Of a stretch of DNA of 64,000 nucleotides, positions 23,262 through 34,222 are shown piece by piece; positions within the stretch are counted from its first letter, which is position 1, and the number at the start of each line of letters is the position of its first letter. This stretch comes from Siphonodentalium dalli (taxonomy: Eukaryota; Mollusca; Scaphopoda; Gadilida; Siphonodentaliidae): positions 46,910,194-46,974,193 of the forward strand of contig CP136069.1 in NCBI GenBank assembly GCA_032622095.1, given 5' to 3'. The position numbers and the translations under genes were made by a program. The notes beneath the pieces were generated by a model. That model did not search any database. It was not told the origin of the DNA and saw only the letters and a list, made by a program, of their open reading frames with translations.

Positions 23262-24765
23262 TGGATGATGCAATAAACCACCGACAACAGCCGAGGATTT
23301 CCGGGTGTGTTCGTAAATAAGCTTCACCGGCGTCTTATAATTTCCGGTACGCGATAAAGGCGTTTAAATTTTAGCGTATGCGTCCCTGTGAGAAAAATGG
23401 TCTCTCTTGACAAGAAATTACTGATAGGACGGTCATCCTGAATTTATCCGAGACGTGGCGATGGTGCAATTGGGGGGGGGGTGAGATTCAGAAAGGAACA
23501 TAATAGTACTTACACATGTATAATAAGTAATTATGTTGAGATGCATTTGTATTTAAATTTCAATCCAACATCATTATCGTAGCAAATTGCATGATTTGCA
23601 GTATATGCTGAATATATTTTTATAGAATATAGAAATGGGTCGCCATGTATTAATTCATGTTATGAATTTATACTCTGACTACCGTAGAGATCATATTCAA
23701 CCAGTTAAAAGTATGGGAAAGTTTTAATGTTTTGCCGGAGAACTTTATAGCATTGAAAAAAAAAAAAAACTCAGTGACTATATATGTTTATTTAATACTT
23801 GTTCCTTCATAATATATTTCACAATAGGGGGTGTTACACTCCGTATTGCATGATTTGTCTATGACATTTGTGAGTCGACATCGATTCAACAAAGTGACAT
23901 ATTTCATGCAACATCGAGTTGGGATCTTTGTGAACTACGTATGCACAGTGGAATACACCATTTACTGATGAACGATATTAACTAAGAATATATTAGCTGC
24001 ACTGGTTTTTTAAAAAAATATTTATAAACTTCCCTATCTGAACATGATAACTTTCACATCACTTCAACTGGTGTGGAATTATCTCTACGGGCGTGCACAC
24101 GGAAAAAAATAGATATCATATGATAGTAGAAGATGTGAGCTTTGTGTTCCGCAGTGCTGTATATAATTTGAAAGTTGTGTCGTGGGAAAGGCGTTTAAAC
24201 AATGTACATGTAGACACATTCTGAGGAAAAATAACTAAAACAAATTTAATCCTATTCTACTACCGAAACCGATGGTGAAGACGCTGTTTTTGGTGTTATT
24301 TTTCATGTCTATTTTCTAACTATACCATATCAAATGGGGTAACAGGCGTGATATGGCCACGTTGGGACAGACATTCTATATACTTATAGTTTACGACTAA
24401 GCTTTGTTTGTGTATATTTCATTTTATTACTAACTTGGAAATAGTTGGTGAACCTAAATAAAACATTTTGCTCTTAGTGGATATGTTATAAGAGGACATG
24501 ATTATTATTCCTCTTCAAAATGGAACGAGACTATATTTTGTCTTTTCAGCATTTACCCCTGACCTGGAGGTCTTACAGCTTTGACCTTTTCCCACATTTC
24601 GTCTTGTCACTCAAAGGCAGGTGGTTTTAATTAAACTGATGGTGAAATAAAATAAACGAATTTTGAGTGCTCCAAGCAACATATATATACTGGTTGTGTC
24701 TATATATAGACTCTAAACTCCACACGGATGCCAGTATGTCAGATTTTCTTTTTTCAACACCTGGG
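23262..24765. other. Interior of the 8-kb element, no gene seen
   Basis: AT-rich sequence with a poly-A run near 23757 and a G run near 23471. No frame with a recognisable domain. Confidence 0.5.
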
Positions 24766-25127
24766 TAGGTACTCAATCCCATCAGACGCTCCTAAACTAC
24801 TATTTCTTTGGTTTCTGTGGTAAAAAATATTTGACTCGCCGAGCTCAGAGTGATCAGATATCGATTGTTGAAATTTGTTATTTCTCGAGATGTGTAATAA
24901 TATGCGGTCCAAAACACGTGGTCAAACGTAGGGTCTCGGACAAAATTGCGGATGATGGATAACTCTAAAGCCAAGCCGTAATACGGTAATTTTTTGTAAT
25001 ACTTTAGTGATAATACGGCCATATTTTGTTGAACAAAATGTTGATAAACAAACAAGTTTTGGGAAATTTGATACTATAGTTGGCATTGATTAGAATTATA
25101 CCGTCTGACCGGATTGAGTACCTTTAA
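24766..25127. mobile_element. MITE family D, copy 2
   Basis: Ends 'taggtactcaatccc' and 'ccggattgagtaccttta' match 13357-13831, as do 'aaaaaatatttgactcg' and the following 'gatatcgatt'. The centre is shorter and rearranged. Confidence 0.7.
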
Positions 25128-25799
25128 AAAGAACTACGGAATTACGCAACAGCAGTTCATCCACACACTCAACTGAAAATTATTTTCAAAATTGCGATTT
25201 TAGAGTATATTTGAGAAAAATCAATGTGTTCCAAGGATCAGTGCAAATGACTAAAATTCTTGTTGACATTGTGTATCAAACTGGAAAATCGTTCTATCGT
25301 TACATCCTTATCAACAGAGAGGATATTATTCGCGCATGGACAAATAAGATCCGACGGAAAGACATTATCGCGTACCGAAAACGATAGAGACGCTGGGAAA
25401 ACTTGGAAAATATTACGTCACAAACATGGCGGAATCGAGAATGCACTTATTTCCGAAAACACATGAGCGCTGTCGGCATCACTCGGAAGATCGGCTGATT
25501 AGAAAAAAATTGAACGGAACAACGAAACGATATCAAATTTACGCCATAACAAAACTAACAAAACGCGTTTTTTAGCGCTATATCGACGAATCAGCTCGGG
25601 AATAGTTTGTATATGCATGTTTTGAAACCCCTTTTCTCGAATTACGTATACACAAATTTTAGGGTTCGAATGAGCCATGTCCGTATAAGGCCTCCCGTGC
25701 CATTAATAAACAAAAATGTTTACAAATAAATACAAAGAAATAGTTGATCTACGAGCTCACATATATAGATAACGTTTGCTATTCAGGGAGTCTCAATAA
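25128..25799. other. Interior of the 8-kb element, no gene seen
   Basis: A 68-codon frame at 25260-25466 has no recognised domain. Nothing else stands out. Confidence 0.45.
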
Positions 25800-26245
25800 A
25801 TAATAATTAATTTTGGTTCTTCGTTTGATTCTGAATTAAGAACCATTTGCTTTTTCTAACGGAAGAATCATTTCGTTAGTTCAGGACCTACTGGTTTACA
25901 AATTGGTTGCATCATGTGGAACCAATAATCGTATTCAGAACCTACTGGTTAAAGGTACGAGACCAATTTGGTTACGAGCAAAGAATCATTTGTTTCCCAA
26001 CCAAGTTATACAGAAGTAGCCAAAAGACGTGTTCAGAACCTACTGGTTCACAAATTGGTTCATCGTGTGGAACCAAGAAAAGAATCATTTGGTTCTATGT
26101 TGGTTCTAACTGGCCTAGAGCCAGTTGGTACTATGAACACCAAGAACCAAACGGTTCTCTGCGTTGGTTACAAATACGAGACACACTATATATAGGAACA
26201 ATGAAAACCAGTTGGTTACAGATAAATAAGGGTTCTGGTTTCTCT
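25800..26245. repeat. Cluster of 'aaccaa'/'ttggtt' motifs
   Basis: More than fifteen 'ttggtt' or 'aacca' words, many as near-palindromes. A longer duplicated unit is seen at 25880-25935 and 26035-26080 ('cctactggtt', 'caaattggtt', 'atgtggaacca' or 'gtgtggaacca'). The 193-codon frame across it (25907-26488) is judged a by-product. Confidence 0.6.
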
Positions 26246-27269
26246 TCAAACACGAATAAATCTTTCGTCTTTAATTTACTAAAGACGAAATTGCACTTTT
26301 GTTCGTGTGTTGGGAAAAGACACGTGAAAATTGTTTGGCCTTTTTGGCTAAGATCGGTTTGCAAATACCGATGGGTTTCTATCATTTGGTCTGGCTCCAT
26401 GCTGTGTGGTAGTCTCAACGGAGGTTACTCCGGATGGACATCCACGGGATGGGTTCGCAGCCTGGAGATAACGAGTGGACATGACTGACTAACTGACTCC
26501 GTCGGTATTCGGGCTCGGGGACTGACTTCCTGGGGATGGGCTTTTGTGAATCGAATACGTGGTCGCATGATTTTAAGTAGAGGTAGTAGGATGTTCGAAA
26601 ATATCGAGAGATCTTCTCCTTCACCCTGATTTTAAGATATTTATGATTATATTTTATTTTTAATTCCCACACAATATATATAATCTACCCCAAAACGTAA
26701 TATCGTGCGATTGGTCGGTAAGAAAATTAAGTACACGGGTTTCCAGTATCACAAATACTCTCTTCGTCATCTTGATCGTTATTTCTAGCACTAAGAAGAT
26801 TGTGGGATTATGACAATTTTCGATTGCAATAAAAACACGGAAACCTCATCGCAAATATCCACTGTTGTCACGAGATTCCCTGTTCATCTTCCCCAAGTGT
26901 TATGAAAACACAGTTTCGGTTGAAACCCGCCAATATGTCTTCTGATTATTGTGAAGTGGTCAATGTATACAATATAACAATTGCGATACCGTTTTATTGC
27001 TAGTTGATATTAACACTTTCTCCCATCTGTCGCGGCTATCTTCAGAGAAGCAGTTGCTGTCGAAATCAACATAATTACACCCGCTCGTGTCAAAATATAA
27101 AAATTATAGCTATTTCTCGGTTGGCCGTTGAGCGGGCAGGTCACAAAGCGTTGCGATCTGTGCCTTGCCGCTGTTCCGGTTTGCTGAGTCCGGATCGCTT
27201 GTGAGTTGTGTGGTCGTTCTGAAAAGAACTTAGCCGCCCGAGCGATTCGGAGCGAACGCTTTTGGACTT
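26246..27269. other. Interior of the 8-kb element, no gene seen
   Basis: Includes an inverted pair 'tctttcgtctttaatttac'/'taaagacgaaat' near 26261-26292. Short frames only. Confidence 0.45.
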
Positions 27270-27750
27270 GGCAGAGGAGTAAAAATTTCTAGGTTGACCT
27301 CGTGGGGTATGTCGCTACGTTATAACGTCGAAATATAGTGTCCATGGGCCCATGGGGCCGCCCCCGGGCGGTCTCGAGATTTTCATATAGTATTTTACCG
27401 GATTTTGAGGGGTTAATAACCTAGGCCGTGGACGCGCCAACGAGTCAATATATGGAATTCACACTCAGGTGTATTACACTACCACGCGTCACCAAAATAT
27501 ACTGTCTTAACAAACACGAAGACGCCCGTAATAACCCGGGCTCTCTTGGCCAATATCGGCTATTGTGTGGTTAATATGACCGGCCGGAGACGAACGAGCG
27601 AGTAAACTTTTCTATGTTTCCCTCAGGTGGTATGTTGCTGCCTTATAACGTCGAGATATGGTGTCCGCGGGAGGCGCCCGGTGGTCCCGGGCGGTCCCGG
27701 GTGGTCACAGGGTGGTCACCGGTGGTCCCGGGCGGTAATTAGTCACACCG
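27270..27750 (-). repeat. Right terminal repeat of the 8-kb element
   Basis: Reverse-complement of one long unit of the left array: 'ctaggttgacctcgtggggt', 'atggaattcacactcaggtg', then a run of 'ggtggtcccggg' words and the terminal 'cgggcggtaattagtcacac'. Confidence 0.75.
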
Positions 27751-27758
27751 AGTGTATT

Positions 27759-28117
27759 TGTTTTGACTTTTATTATCGACAGTGCTGCGCCGTGGATATC
27801 AGGGCACACATACTAATGCTTAACTCTTAATTGTTATGTTTAATAACATATGTGATAACAAAAGGAATAAGCATCTTTATTTTAATGACTGTGACGTACA
27901 CGATTGAGTAATTCAGTGGGCCACCTCGATGTGGCATTATGATCGATACATGGCCATGGCGACAAGAAATTAGAATTGATTACGCTAACTGTTAGTCATA
28001 TCGTTCATGTCAGCCAGGGTTGTGACTCTCCATAATTTCCCAACGATAGCTGTCTTACTGGTTTGTCGAGAAAACTGGGTAAGTACCACACTCTGTAATC
28101 ACTTGAATGCTGTTACG
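27759..28117. other. Spacer between the 8-kb element and the minisatellite
   Basis: No gene or repeat recognised. Confidence 0.5.
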
Positions 28118-28331
28118 CCGAGTTATGTAGTAACTGACGAGTTTTGTGGTAGCTCACGAGTTATGTAGTAACAATCGACGAGTTTTGTGGTAGCTCACGA
28201 GTTTTGTAGTAAAATCGACGAGTTATGTAGTAATTTGGGTTACGAGTTTTGTAGTAAAATATCGACGAGTTTTGTAGTAAAAAACAAGCTAACGAGTTTT
28301 GTAGTAATACTTGTCGAGTTTTGTAGCAACA
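28118..28331. repeat. Minisatellite 'cgagttttgtagtaa', ten copies
   Basis: Ten copies of a 15-bp core CGAGTTWTGTRGYA are separated by 3-15 bp of variable sequence. The minus-strand 71-codon frame over it (28161-28376) merely translates the repeat. The regularity recalls a CRISPR-like layout, but the core is too short, the spacers vary in length and there is no cas gene. Confidence 0.8.
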
Positions 28332-28595
28332 ATTTTTAGTCAGTTTCAAAGGCGGGTTTGTATATAGTAAATGCAATGTGTTTTTGTGTAAGTGTTTGTG
28401 TGGTGGACGTTAATGACGTTGTAGCTCAACTTGACGTTGGTCCCTCGTCACTGCTGCGTCGTTTCTCATCAGATCTGAGCCAAACTTCGTACCTAGAAGT
28501 ACTATGGCCATGTTATTAACTTGAACCTGTCCCCCATTACGTCAGACGCCGCGTCCTATTTCTTAATACCATGTTGTATTGGTGAAATAGAATAA
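28332..28595. other. Possible 5' region of the ATPase-like gene
   Basis: Contains a weak TATA-like 'gtatatagtaaatg' near 28360 and no in-frame ATG leading into the following frame. The stop bounding that frame is at 28593-28595. Confidence 0.3.
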
Positions 28596-30047
28596 ACTAT
28601 CTATCTTGGTGGAAAACAACTACAACAACAACAACAACAACCTTATAGAGAAAGCAGTGGTGGCGCGCTGCAGGATGACTTCAAGTTCAGGCATCCATTT
28701 ACCGCGTGGATTTCGGGACCCACTTCTTGCGGCAAAACACACTTGCTTAAGAGTATACTTCAAAATTGTTTAGCGAGTATACAGCCTTCACCCGAGAAAA
28801 TAATTTGGTTCTATAAGTACTGGCAGCCATTATACGATGAAATCAAGGACACCGACGCACCCTCTGTCCAGTTTATACAAGGCCTTCCGACTAATTTGGA
28901 CACCCTCATTCATTCTGGAAAAAAATGTCTGATTGTACTTGATGACCTTATGTCTACGGCGTCCAAGGATTCGCGGGTTACTGAATTATTCACCGAGGGT
29001 AGTCACCATTTGGGTATATCCGTGTTTGCGATTAACCAATCTCTGTACTATAACAAGGACCCCACCCAACGGAGAAATTGCCACTACTTGATTCTATTCA
29101 ACAACCCCGTAGATAAAATGCAGGTAATGACTCTAGCTCGTCAAATGTATTCAGAGAAAACGCAACACTTTATGTCCCATTTCAATAAAGCTACCAATCA
29201 ACCATTTGGTTATCTCGTAATTGACTTAAAAACGAATACTCCAGAAAGTTTGCGACTGCGCAGTAATATAATGTTGACAAAGGCCAGTATAAAAGAAAAA
29301 AGCATATTACCAAATAACAGTACTGTTGATGAGTCCGTCGAGGTGATAACGCATCAAACGAAAGATAACCTCAGTGAAACGACATACCCTAGGGTATTGT
29401 CAGAGCAGGAAAACGACTCTGAAAGCGAAGACGGTATCATGCCAAGCTGTGACGATTGTGGTGTCGTGTTTGAAACCCAGCATGATGTACACAGGCACAT
29501 TAAAAATTGGTGTTCTGATAGGAAGAAAAGAGAAGCAAGTGAAGAAGCACCGGTGAATAATAAAAAACAGAAAATTGACACAAAGAAAATAGAATCAATT
29601 CCGGACCAGGACAGACAAATATTAACACTTCCGACTGAAAAAGAAAACGACTATTTCGAAGATGTGTGGTTACAGGCCCTAGATGACAATAAAGCAGAAT
29701 TAGATGAATTAGTTGAACGCTATATGAAGAAAGGGTTGACGGAAGAAGAGGCTGAAGAAAAATCAAATGTGAAGATATGGCCCGAATATGACAGGCGTTT
29801 TTTAAACATATACGCTGCATTTATACAAAATTTACTCGAAGTTAGTGGTGGGAAAACTCATATCAAAATCATGGATCGTGTGTATAAGATGCTAAATGAT
29901 AGCTATGATATACTCCCTGCCGTTCGGATTTCATTGAGGAGACATAAACCCCTCCTGATGGAGTACATGAAGAATAACAGTAAGGACAAAAACGATAAAC
30001 ATATAGACTCTGAGCAAGATGACGACGATGACAATATGGATAATTAA
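28596..30047 (+). CDS. Virus-type packaging ATPase (P-loop, A32/FtsK-HerA-like) fused to a C2H2 zinc finger
   Basis: Open frame of 483 codons. After a poly-Q stretch, FKFRHPF leads into Walker A GPTSCGKT (28716-28739). Walker B CLIVLDDLM follows about 70 residues on, then GSHHLGISVFAINQSL (sensor-like), FNNPVDKMQVMTLARQMY and GYLVIDLKTNTPE. This order matches the genome-packaging ATPases of Polinton/Maverick and adintovirus-type elements, many copies of which sit in invertebrate genomes. A finger CDDCGVVF...HRHIKNWC follows near 29448-29515, then a KKQK basic patch, a helical acidic domain and an acidic tail. No ATG lies upstream of Walker A in frame, so the start is in a spliced exon (a gctgcag acceptor precedes GATGACTTC), non-AUG, or lost. 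No polymerase, integrase or capsid gene is next to it. Expression unknown. Confidence 0.65.
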   Translation, partial: TIYLGGKQLQQQQQQPYRESSGGALQDDFKFRHPFTAWISGPTSCGKTHLLKSILQNCLASIQPSPEKIIWFYKYWQPLYDEIKDTDAPSVQFIQGLPTNLDTLIHSGKKCLIVLDDLMSTASKDSRVTELFTEGSHHLGISVFAINQSLYYNKDPTQRRNCHYLILFNNPVDKMQVMTLARQMYSEKTQHFMSHFNKATNQPFGYLVIDLKTNTPESLRLRSNIMLTKASIKEKSILPNNSTVDESVEVITHQTKDNLSETTYPRVLSEQENDSESEDGIMPSCDDCGVVFETQHDVHRHIKNWCSDRKKREASEEAPVNNKKQKIDTKKIESIPDQDRQILTLPTEKENDYFEDVWLQALDDNKAELDELVERYMKKGLTEEEAEEKSNVKIWPEYDRRFLNIYAAFIQNLLEVSGGKTHIKIMDRVYKMLNDSYDILPAVRISLRRHKPLLMEYMKNNSKDKNDKHIDSEQDDDDDNMDN

Positions 30048-30051
30048 CTGA

Positions 30052-30082
30052 AATAAACCTGTTATTCTTGGTGTCGAATAAA
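30052..30082 (+). terminator. Two polyadenylation signals after the ATPase-like frame
   Basis: AATAAA at 30052-30057, five bases after the stop codon, and again at 30077-30082, followed by T/GT-rich sequence. This suits a real transcription unit. Confidence 0.5.
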
Positions 30083-30143
30083 GCAAATGTTGATACATTA
30101 GTTGTTTATTTGTTTGTGTTGGGTTCCATTTATTGTATTTGGA

Positions 30144-31020
30144 CATAAATATAGGGGTGTGGGTGGAGACACACCACTATATCAATATTTGGGTGTGGTA
30201 ATAGGGATTCTCGGTGAAGTAACACCCCCCCCCATGAGGTGCCGGATAAATATTGAAGAGGTTTCTTTGTTGAACCAGCGGAAGAATTGCCAGACCGTAT
30301 AGTGCATTAGTATATTCCTGTTATCAGATTTATTAGGCTTACAATAATCACTATTATAATAACTATAACTATATATATAGAATTTGTGCGCGAGAAATTT
30401 CTCAGATATAGTCTATTGGAAGTCTTGGGTTAACGCGAGGGATATATCGTTTATCGGAAATGCAGGCGATAAGCGGTAGGGTTAACGCGAGGGATATATC
30501 GTTTAGAAATACACGCATTGTTTAGTACCCGCGATAATGAGGCGCTATTATCGTGATAACATTCGCCCATATACACCCACGCGGCGTGGCATATACCCCC
30601 ACCCTGATAGCTCAGGATTAGGCGCTTAGGGTTTAGGCAGTCAAACCAATACATATATTATCTACCACTGTGTATAGTACACGCGATCTGGTTTATCGCT
30701 ACCGCGCGCGACGCTGGCGAGTTATTCTCGTGATTAATATATACCTCTGATAGCAGTCACCCGAGTACATATTTTCTTTCATATTACATGAATAGGCGAT
30801 AAGCGGTAGGGTTAACGCGAGAGAGATATCATTTAGACATACACGCATTGTTTAGTACCCGCGATCAAAACAAAAAAACCTAGACATACACGCATTGTTT
30901 ATTACCCGTGGTAACCAGGCGCTATTCTCGTGATAACCTTCACCGATATACACCCACGCGTTGTGACCTATAACCCCTGATGGCACAGGAACAGGAGCTG
31001 AGCAAAGTCAAGTCAAACCG
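30144..31020. repeat. Diverged tandem repeat, unit about 330-360 bp
   Basis: Shared words are 'gcgataagcggtagggttaa', 'cgcgaggg' with 'atatcgttta', 'acacgcattgtttagtaccc' and 'tacacccacgcg' at about 30430-30660 and 30790-31000, with a partial third copy between. CpG-rich for this window. No gene. Confidence 0.65.
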
Positions 31021-31118
31021 TCTACTAGAATACGTGAGACTATACTACTATTAACTAACAACGCTATTTATATCTATTCTTCAGAAAATGAATTAACATA
31101 ATTGAAATTGAGACTTAC

Positions 31119-31277
31119 CTCGTCATCAGTTGTGACACACCTCTTGCATGTGAGAGTTTTTCGCTGCGAACACTCCCATCTGATTGACGATTTGTTGACT
31201 TTCTTTTTGGTATACGCATGACCTTCGAAACATAATTTGTCAACACCACGATTGTTCTTAATCAGTTCCATGATCAT
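31119..31277 (-). CDS. First coding exon of a FLYWCH-type zinc-finger protein
   Basis: The ATG at 31277-31275 opens 53 codons that end exactly before the consensus donor gtaagt (31118-31113). The peptide reads IKNNRGVDKLCFEGHAYTKK, then IRWECSQRKTLTCKRCVTTD. The spacing (aromatic, Y, WxC, C, with the final His expected in the next exon) fits a FLYWCH zinc finger, a DNA-binding fold found in transcription regulators and at the N-terminus of MULE-type transposases. The next exon is not visible on this strand down to the ATPase frame, so the intron is long or the gene is broken. Confidence 0.55.
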
Positions 31278-31385
31278 AATTGTCACAACATTGTTTCCAA
31301 TCTATCGTAAAAACACTCTTTCATGTCTGTCAAAACATTACATCGACTGAGTTGACATCGCTCTTTGATGGCTGCATTTTATTAG

Positions 31386-31490
31386 CAGGGTGGGAAAATG
31401 TCCGGTGGGTAAATGTCCGGGGGGGGGGGGGGGGGGGGTGTCCGGTGGCTTATCGTCCGGTGGGGAAATGTCCGGTGGGGAAATGTCCGT
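31386..31490 (+). repeat. Short tandem repeat 'aaatgtccggtgggg'
   Basis: Five units of 12-15 bp surround a run of about 20 G. 31491-31757 has no recognised gene. Confidence 0.75.
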
Positions 31491-31757
31491 ATACCTTTAT
31501 GATGATAATTATTTTAATAAGTAAGCATGCATGACTTTAGATAAATTGAAATTCACATGATAATATATTAAGAGTTTCATCTGATGATAATTTGAGTGGC
31601 AATTGTTGAATATAGCCTTGACATATTTTGGCCAAAATGTTTGACCAAATGAAAATTTCTTTAACCATTTTCATGAGAAAAAAAAATGGCCGTTTTGGCC
31701 ACCAACAGCGTGAACCATGAGCATGATGGAAAATATAAGTAGAAATTTAAGGTTAGT

Positions 31758-32282
31758 TTAAAGACACGGGCGGCGTTGGCGGTTGGTATGCTGTTAAAAT
31801 ATTCACCTCCGTCAAAAACCACCACAAACAGAAAGAATAGTAAAATATAGACATAATTTGTTCTTATACCAATAAGAAATATGACATAAACAGTATGTTA
31901 TTGTCAAATGTTTTTTCTTTGTTATGTAAACAAAAACAAAAACGTTACAGAGCCTGGCTTTTGTTTAGATCCGGATACGGTAAACATAAAGAACATTATT
32001 TGTTACTGTTTTCCTGATATGGAAATAACAAAGAGCCATTATATCATCTGTGTGTGATCAACCAATATAATGTCGCTGGTATGAAGACAGAAGCACAACA
32101 CATGTAACACGAACAGGCTCTTCTTTACGTGCACCATTGTACGTTTTGACGACAATATACTATTTACGATCTGATTATGTTTGGCATATGAGCAAAACTA
32201 TATATATTTTAATGTTCCTTCTATTTATCGCTATTTGAACAGTCATGAATATTTCTGCAACGAACGCTGCCGTGCCTTTAAA
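31758..32282 (+). mobile_element. MITE family A, copy 3
   Basis: Ends 'aaagacacgggcggcg' and 'cgctgccgtgccttt' are the best-kept inverted pair of the family. Internal 'gtcaaaaaccaccacaaaca' and 'ggtaaacataaagaacatt' match the other copies. Confidence 0.75.
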
Positions 32283-33244
32283 CAGTCTTTAGTCCATGAA
32301 TGATACACCAATATAAATTACATAAAGATTATTACATGCATATAACGTCATGGACCGGATTCGATTTGAGCCGTTTCCGGAAATAACGTTTTATCCATAC
32401 GACCTAGCGAGAGAGTTATGGTCTGCTTCATTGTTATGTCGTACGATATACCATTCTAATTCAGATATGACTCTCGTTTCGTGTAGACGCTCATTGCTCT
32501 TGCGACGTGGGATGGGGATATGTACGTCAGGTAATGGTATAGTTTAACTATGTTTAAAACATAAGGAAGAAATATTCTGGCTAGGTATAGAGAGTAATGG
32601 TGTATCTCTTCCCTGGGTTTTCTGTATTAGCTCAGAGATGTAGAATAATATTTTGAGTCGCAAAGACGTCCAGTAGATATATTCCCACTTCTTCAACTTC
32701 TTTTCATTAACTTGTTATTAACAAATTATGTGTTTAATATATATAAGAGAGACATAGGTGGGTCTTTTGATTCTATTTTTTATGGAAATAATAATAACGC
32801 ATCACGTTCGAAAGAACTTTAGAATTGTGGGTTATTAATGCTGCTGAAAATTTTGATTGGAAGAGATAGATGATCAATAATAATATTTATAATACGGTAA
32901 TAACTCTGAGTTAAGAATAATAAGAAATGATGGAGCTTCGACTAGTTTTATGGGTTATCACACGTCGGGTTTAGGTTTTTTAGAATGATTTGTTAAGCAA
33001 AACTAATTGTTTATATTCACTTACTTTATCATCACTTTCATTGATCAATGGGTAATATATTTAGTTGAAGAATAGCAAATTTTATAATTAGTTGAAGTTT
33101 TGAGCACATGTGTTCAGTGAATCAGGAAACAAGAAATTTTGGGATGAAATTTTCAAGATAAATTTCTTGTTTTTGGTATATAAAATTGCCATCTACAGTG
33201 TTTTGTTTTCTAAATATTTTACATATGGGTCAACTTGTGTGCAA
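32283..33244. other. Spacer, no gene seen
   Basis: AT-rich sequence with no recognised domain or repeat. Confidence 0.5.
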
Positions 33245-33740
33245 GTAATTGTATATTATGGATGGACACAAAAGTTGTTTCCAGTTTGATACCATTTGAG
33301 ATCTCCTGTGTTTGACCAGGATTCAAGTCGTTTGAGACCCAGTTGTAATCTTAGTGCACAAACATTTTGATCTTTTATCGAAAGGGATATGGACGCATCG
33401 TCAGCGAAGAGGTGGATACTTCATATTATTTCGTTAGCTCTGTCGTTAATAAAACAGTGAATAGGGTAATTCCTAGTATATATACTTGTGACACTCCAAC
33501 TCAATGGTTTCCCAGTTTCATGCTTCGGATCACATAACTACACGTTGTTGTCTACCACGGAGGTACGAGCCGAACCACATTAAAAGTTTGTCGCGGATAC
33601 CCACCGCGCATATATAGCTTATATAACAAGTCATTGTGCCACAATTTGTCAAGTGCCTTGCTAATGAAAAATAGTATAAGGGGGCAATATATATTTGACT
33701 GAAAGTAAGATATTGTTCGACGCTGGGTTAAAAACAATAC
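33245..33740 (-). pseudogene. Decayed non-LTR reverse transcriptase fragment (Jockey/CR1-like)
   Basis: Reading minus, ISKALDKLWHNDLLYKL matches RT motif A of Jockey/CR1-type LINEs. After a 1-nt shift MWFGSYLRGRQQRV follows. A degenerate 'NWETIE' block and then FADDASISLS (motif C, catalytic Asp pair) lie further downstream, with stops between. Only the palm core survives. It lies alone, apart from the LINE fragment at 40924-41712. Confidence 0.7.
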
Positions 33741-34222
33741 ACGTACATCGAATATTGTTTGGGAAATTTAACTAACGTTAATGTATATTAGAGCTAACAT
33801 AACCCATTGCTCTCAGTCTGAAAATTCCAACTGTTGTTTTAGTCATCAATCAATCGGTTTATGAAATGAATCGTGAGATCTAATTGTTGAAAATTTTACC
33901 AAGATTAGAGGAAGAAAGACACCCGCCCATGCCCACTGTCCCTGGTGAATGCAACTTATTGTCCAGAGGCCCATCTTCTATATAACGTCGACCAATACAA
34001 AGCGAATGCGAATTACAATTTCTCTATATTACATGAGTATGTAATGTTTGTTCCAGTTGGCTTGCCACACAGTAACCAGTTGATGTGTATAATTCTACCC
34101 ATATTCACAAACGTGTACGGACTTTTGTACTGCCCTCGCGGGAGTAGGCTGTACGTTTAAATGGCGAAATCACTATTATCCACGTAGACCAGGGAGCGTC
34201 ATTGAGCCGAACAGTCTTTTCT
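33741..34222. other. Spacer, no gene seen
   Basis: A 71-codon frame at 33945-34160 has no recognised domain. Confidence 0.5.

Larger units (their letters stand above)
19769..27750. mobile_element. Large (about 8 kb) TIR element with 8-bp target duplication
   Basis: AGTGTATT at 19761-19768 recurs exactly at 27751-27758. Immediately inside each copy lie inverted ends: 'gtgtgactaattaccgcccg' at 19771-19790 and its perfect inverse at 27729-27748, plus one more matching base. Both termini continue into the same GC-rich repeat in opposite orientation: several units on the left, one on the right. This is how a cut-and-paste DNA transposon looks after insertion; hAT, P and Zisupton elements make 8-bp duplications. 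The interior carries a family A MITE, a family D MITE and a 49-bp inverted repeat, and no transposase I can recognise. The element is therefore non-autonomous, or its coding part is decayed or unknown. Confidence 0.65.

Noticed and set aside
25907-26488. 193-codon plus-strand frame
   Set aside because: Most of it translates the aaccaa/ttggtt repeat cluster; other frames are open over the same span.
28118-28331. CRISPR array
   Set aside because: Core of 15 bp, spacers of 3-15 bp, no cas genes and a eukaryotic setting; it is a minisatellite.
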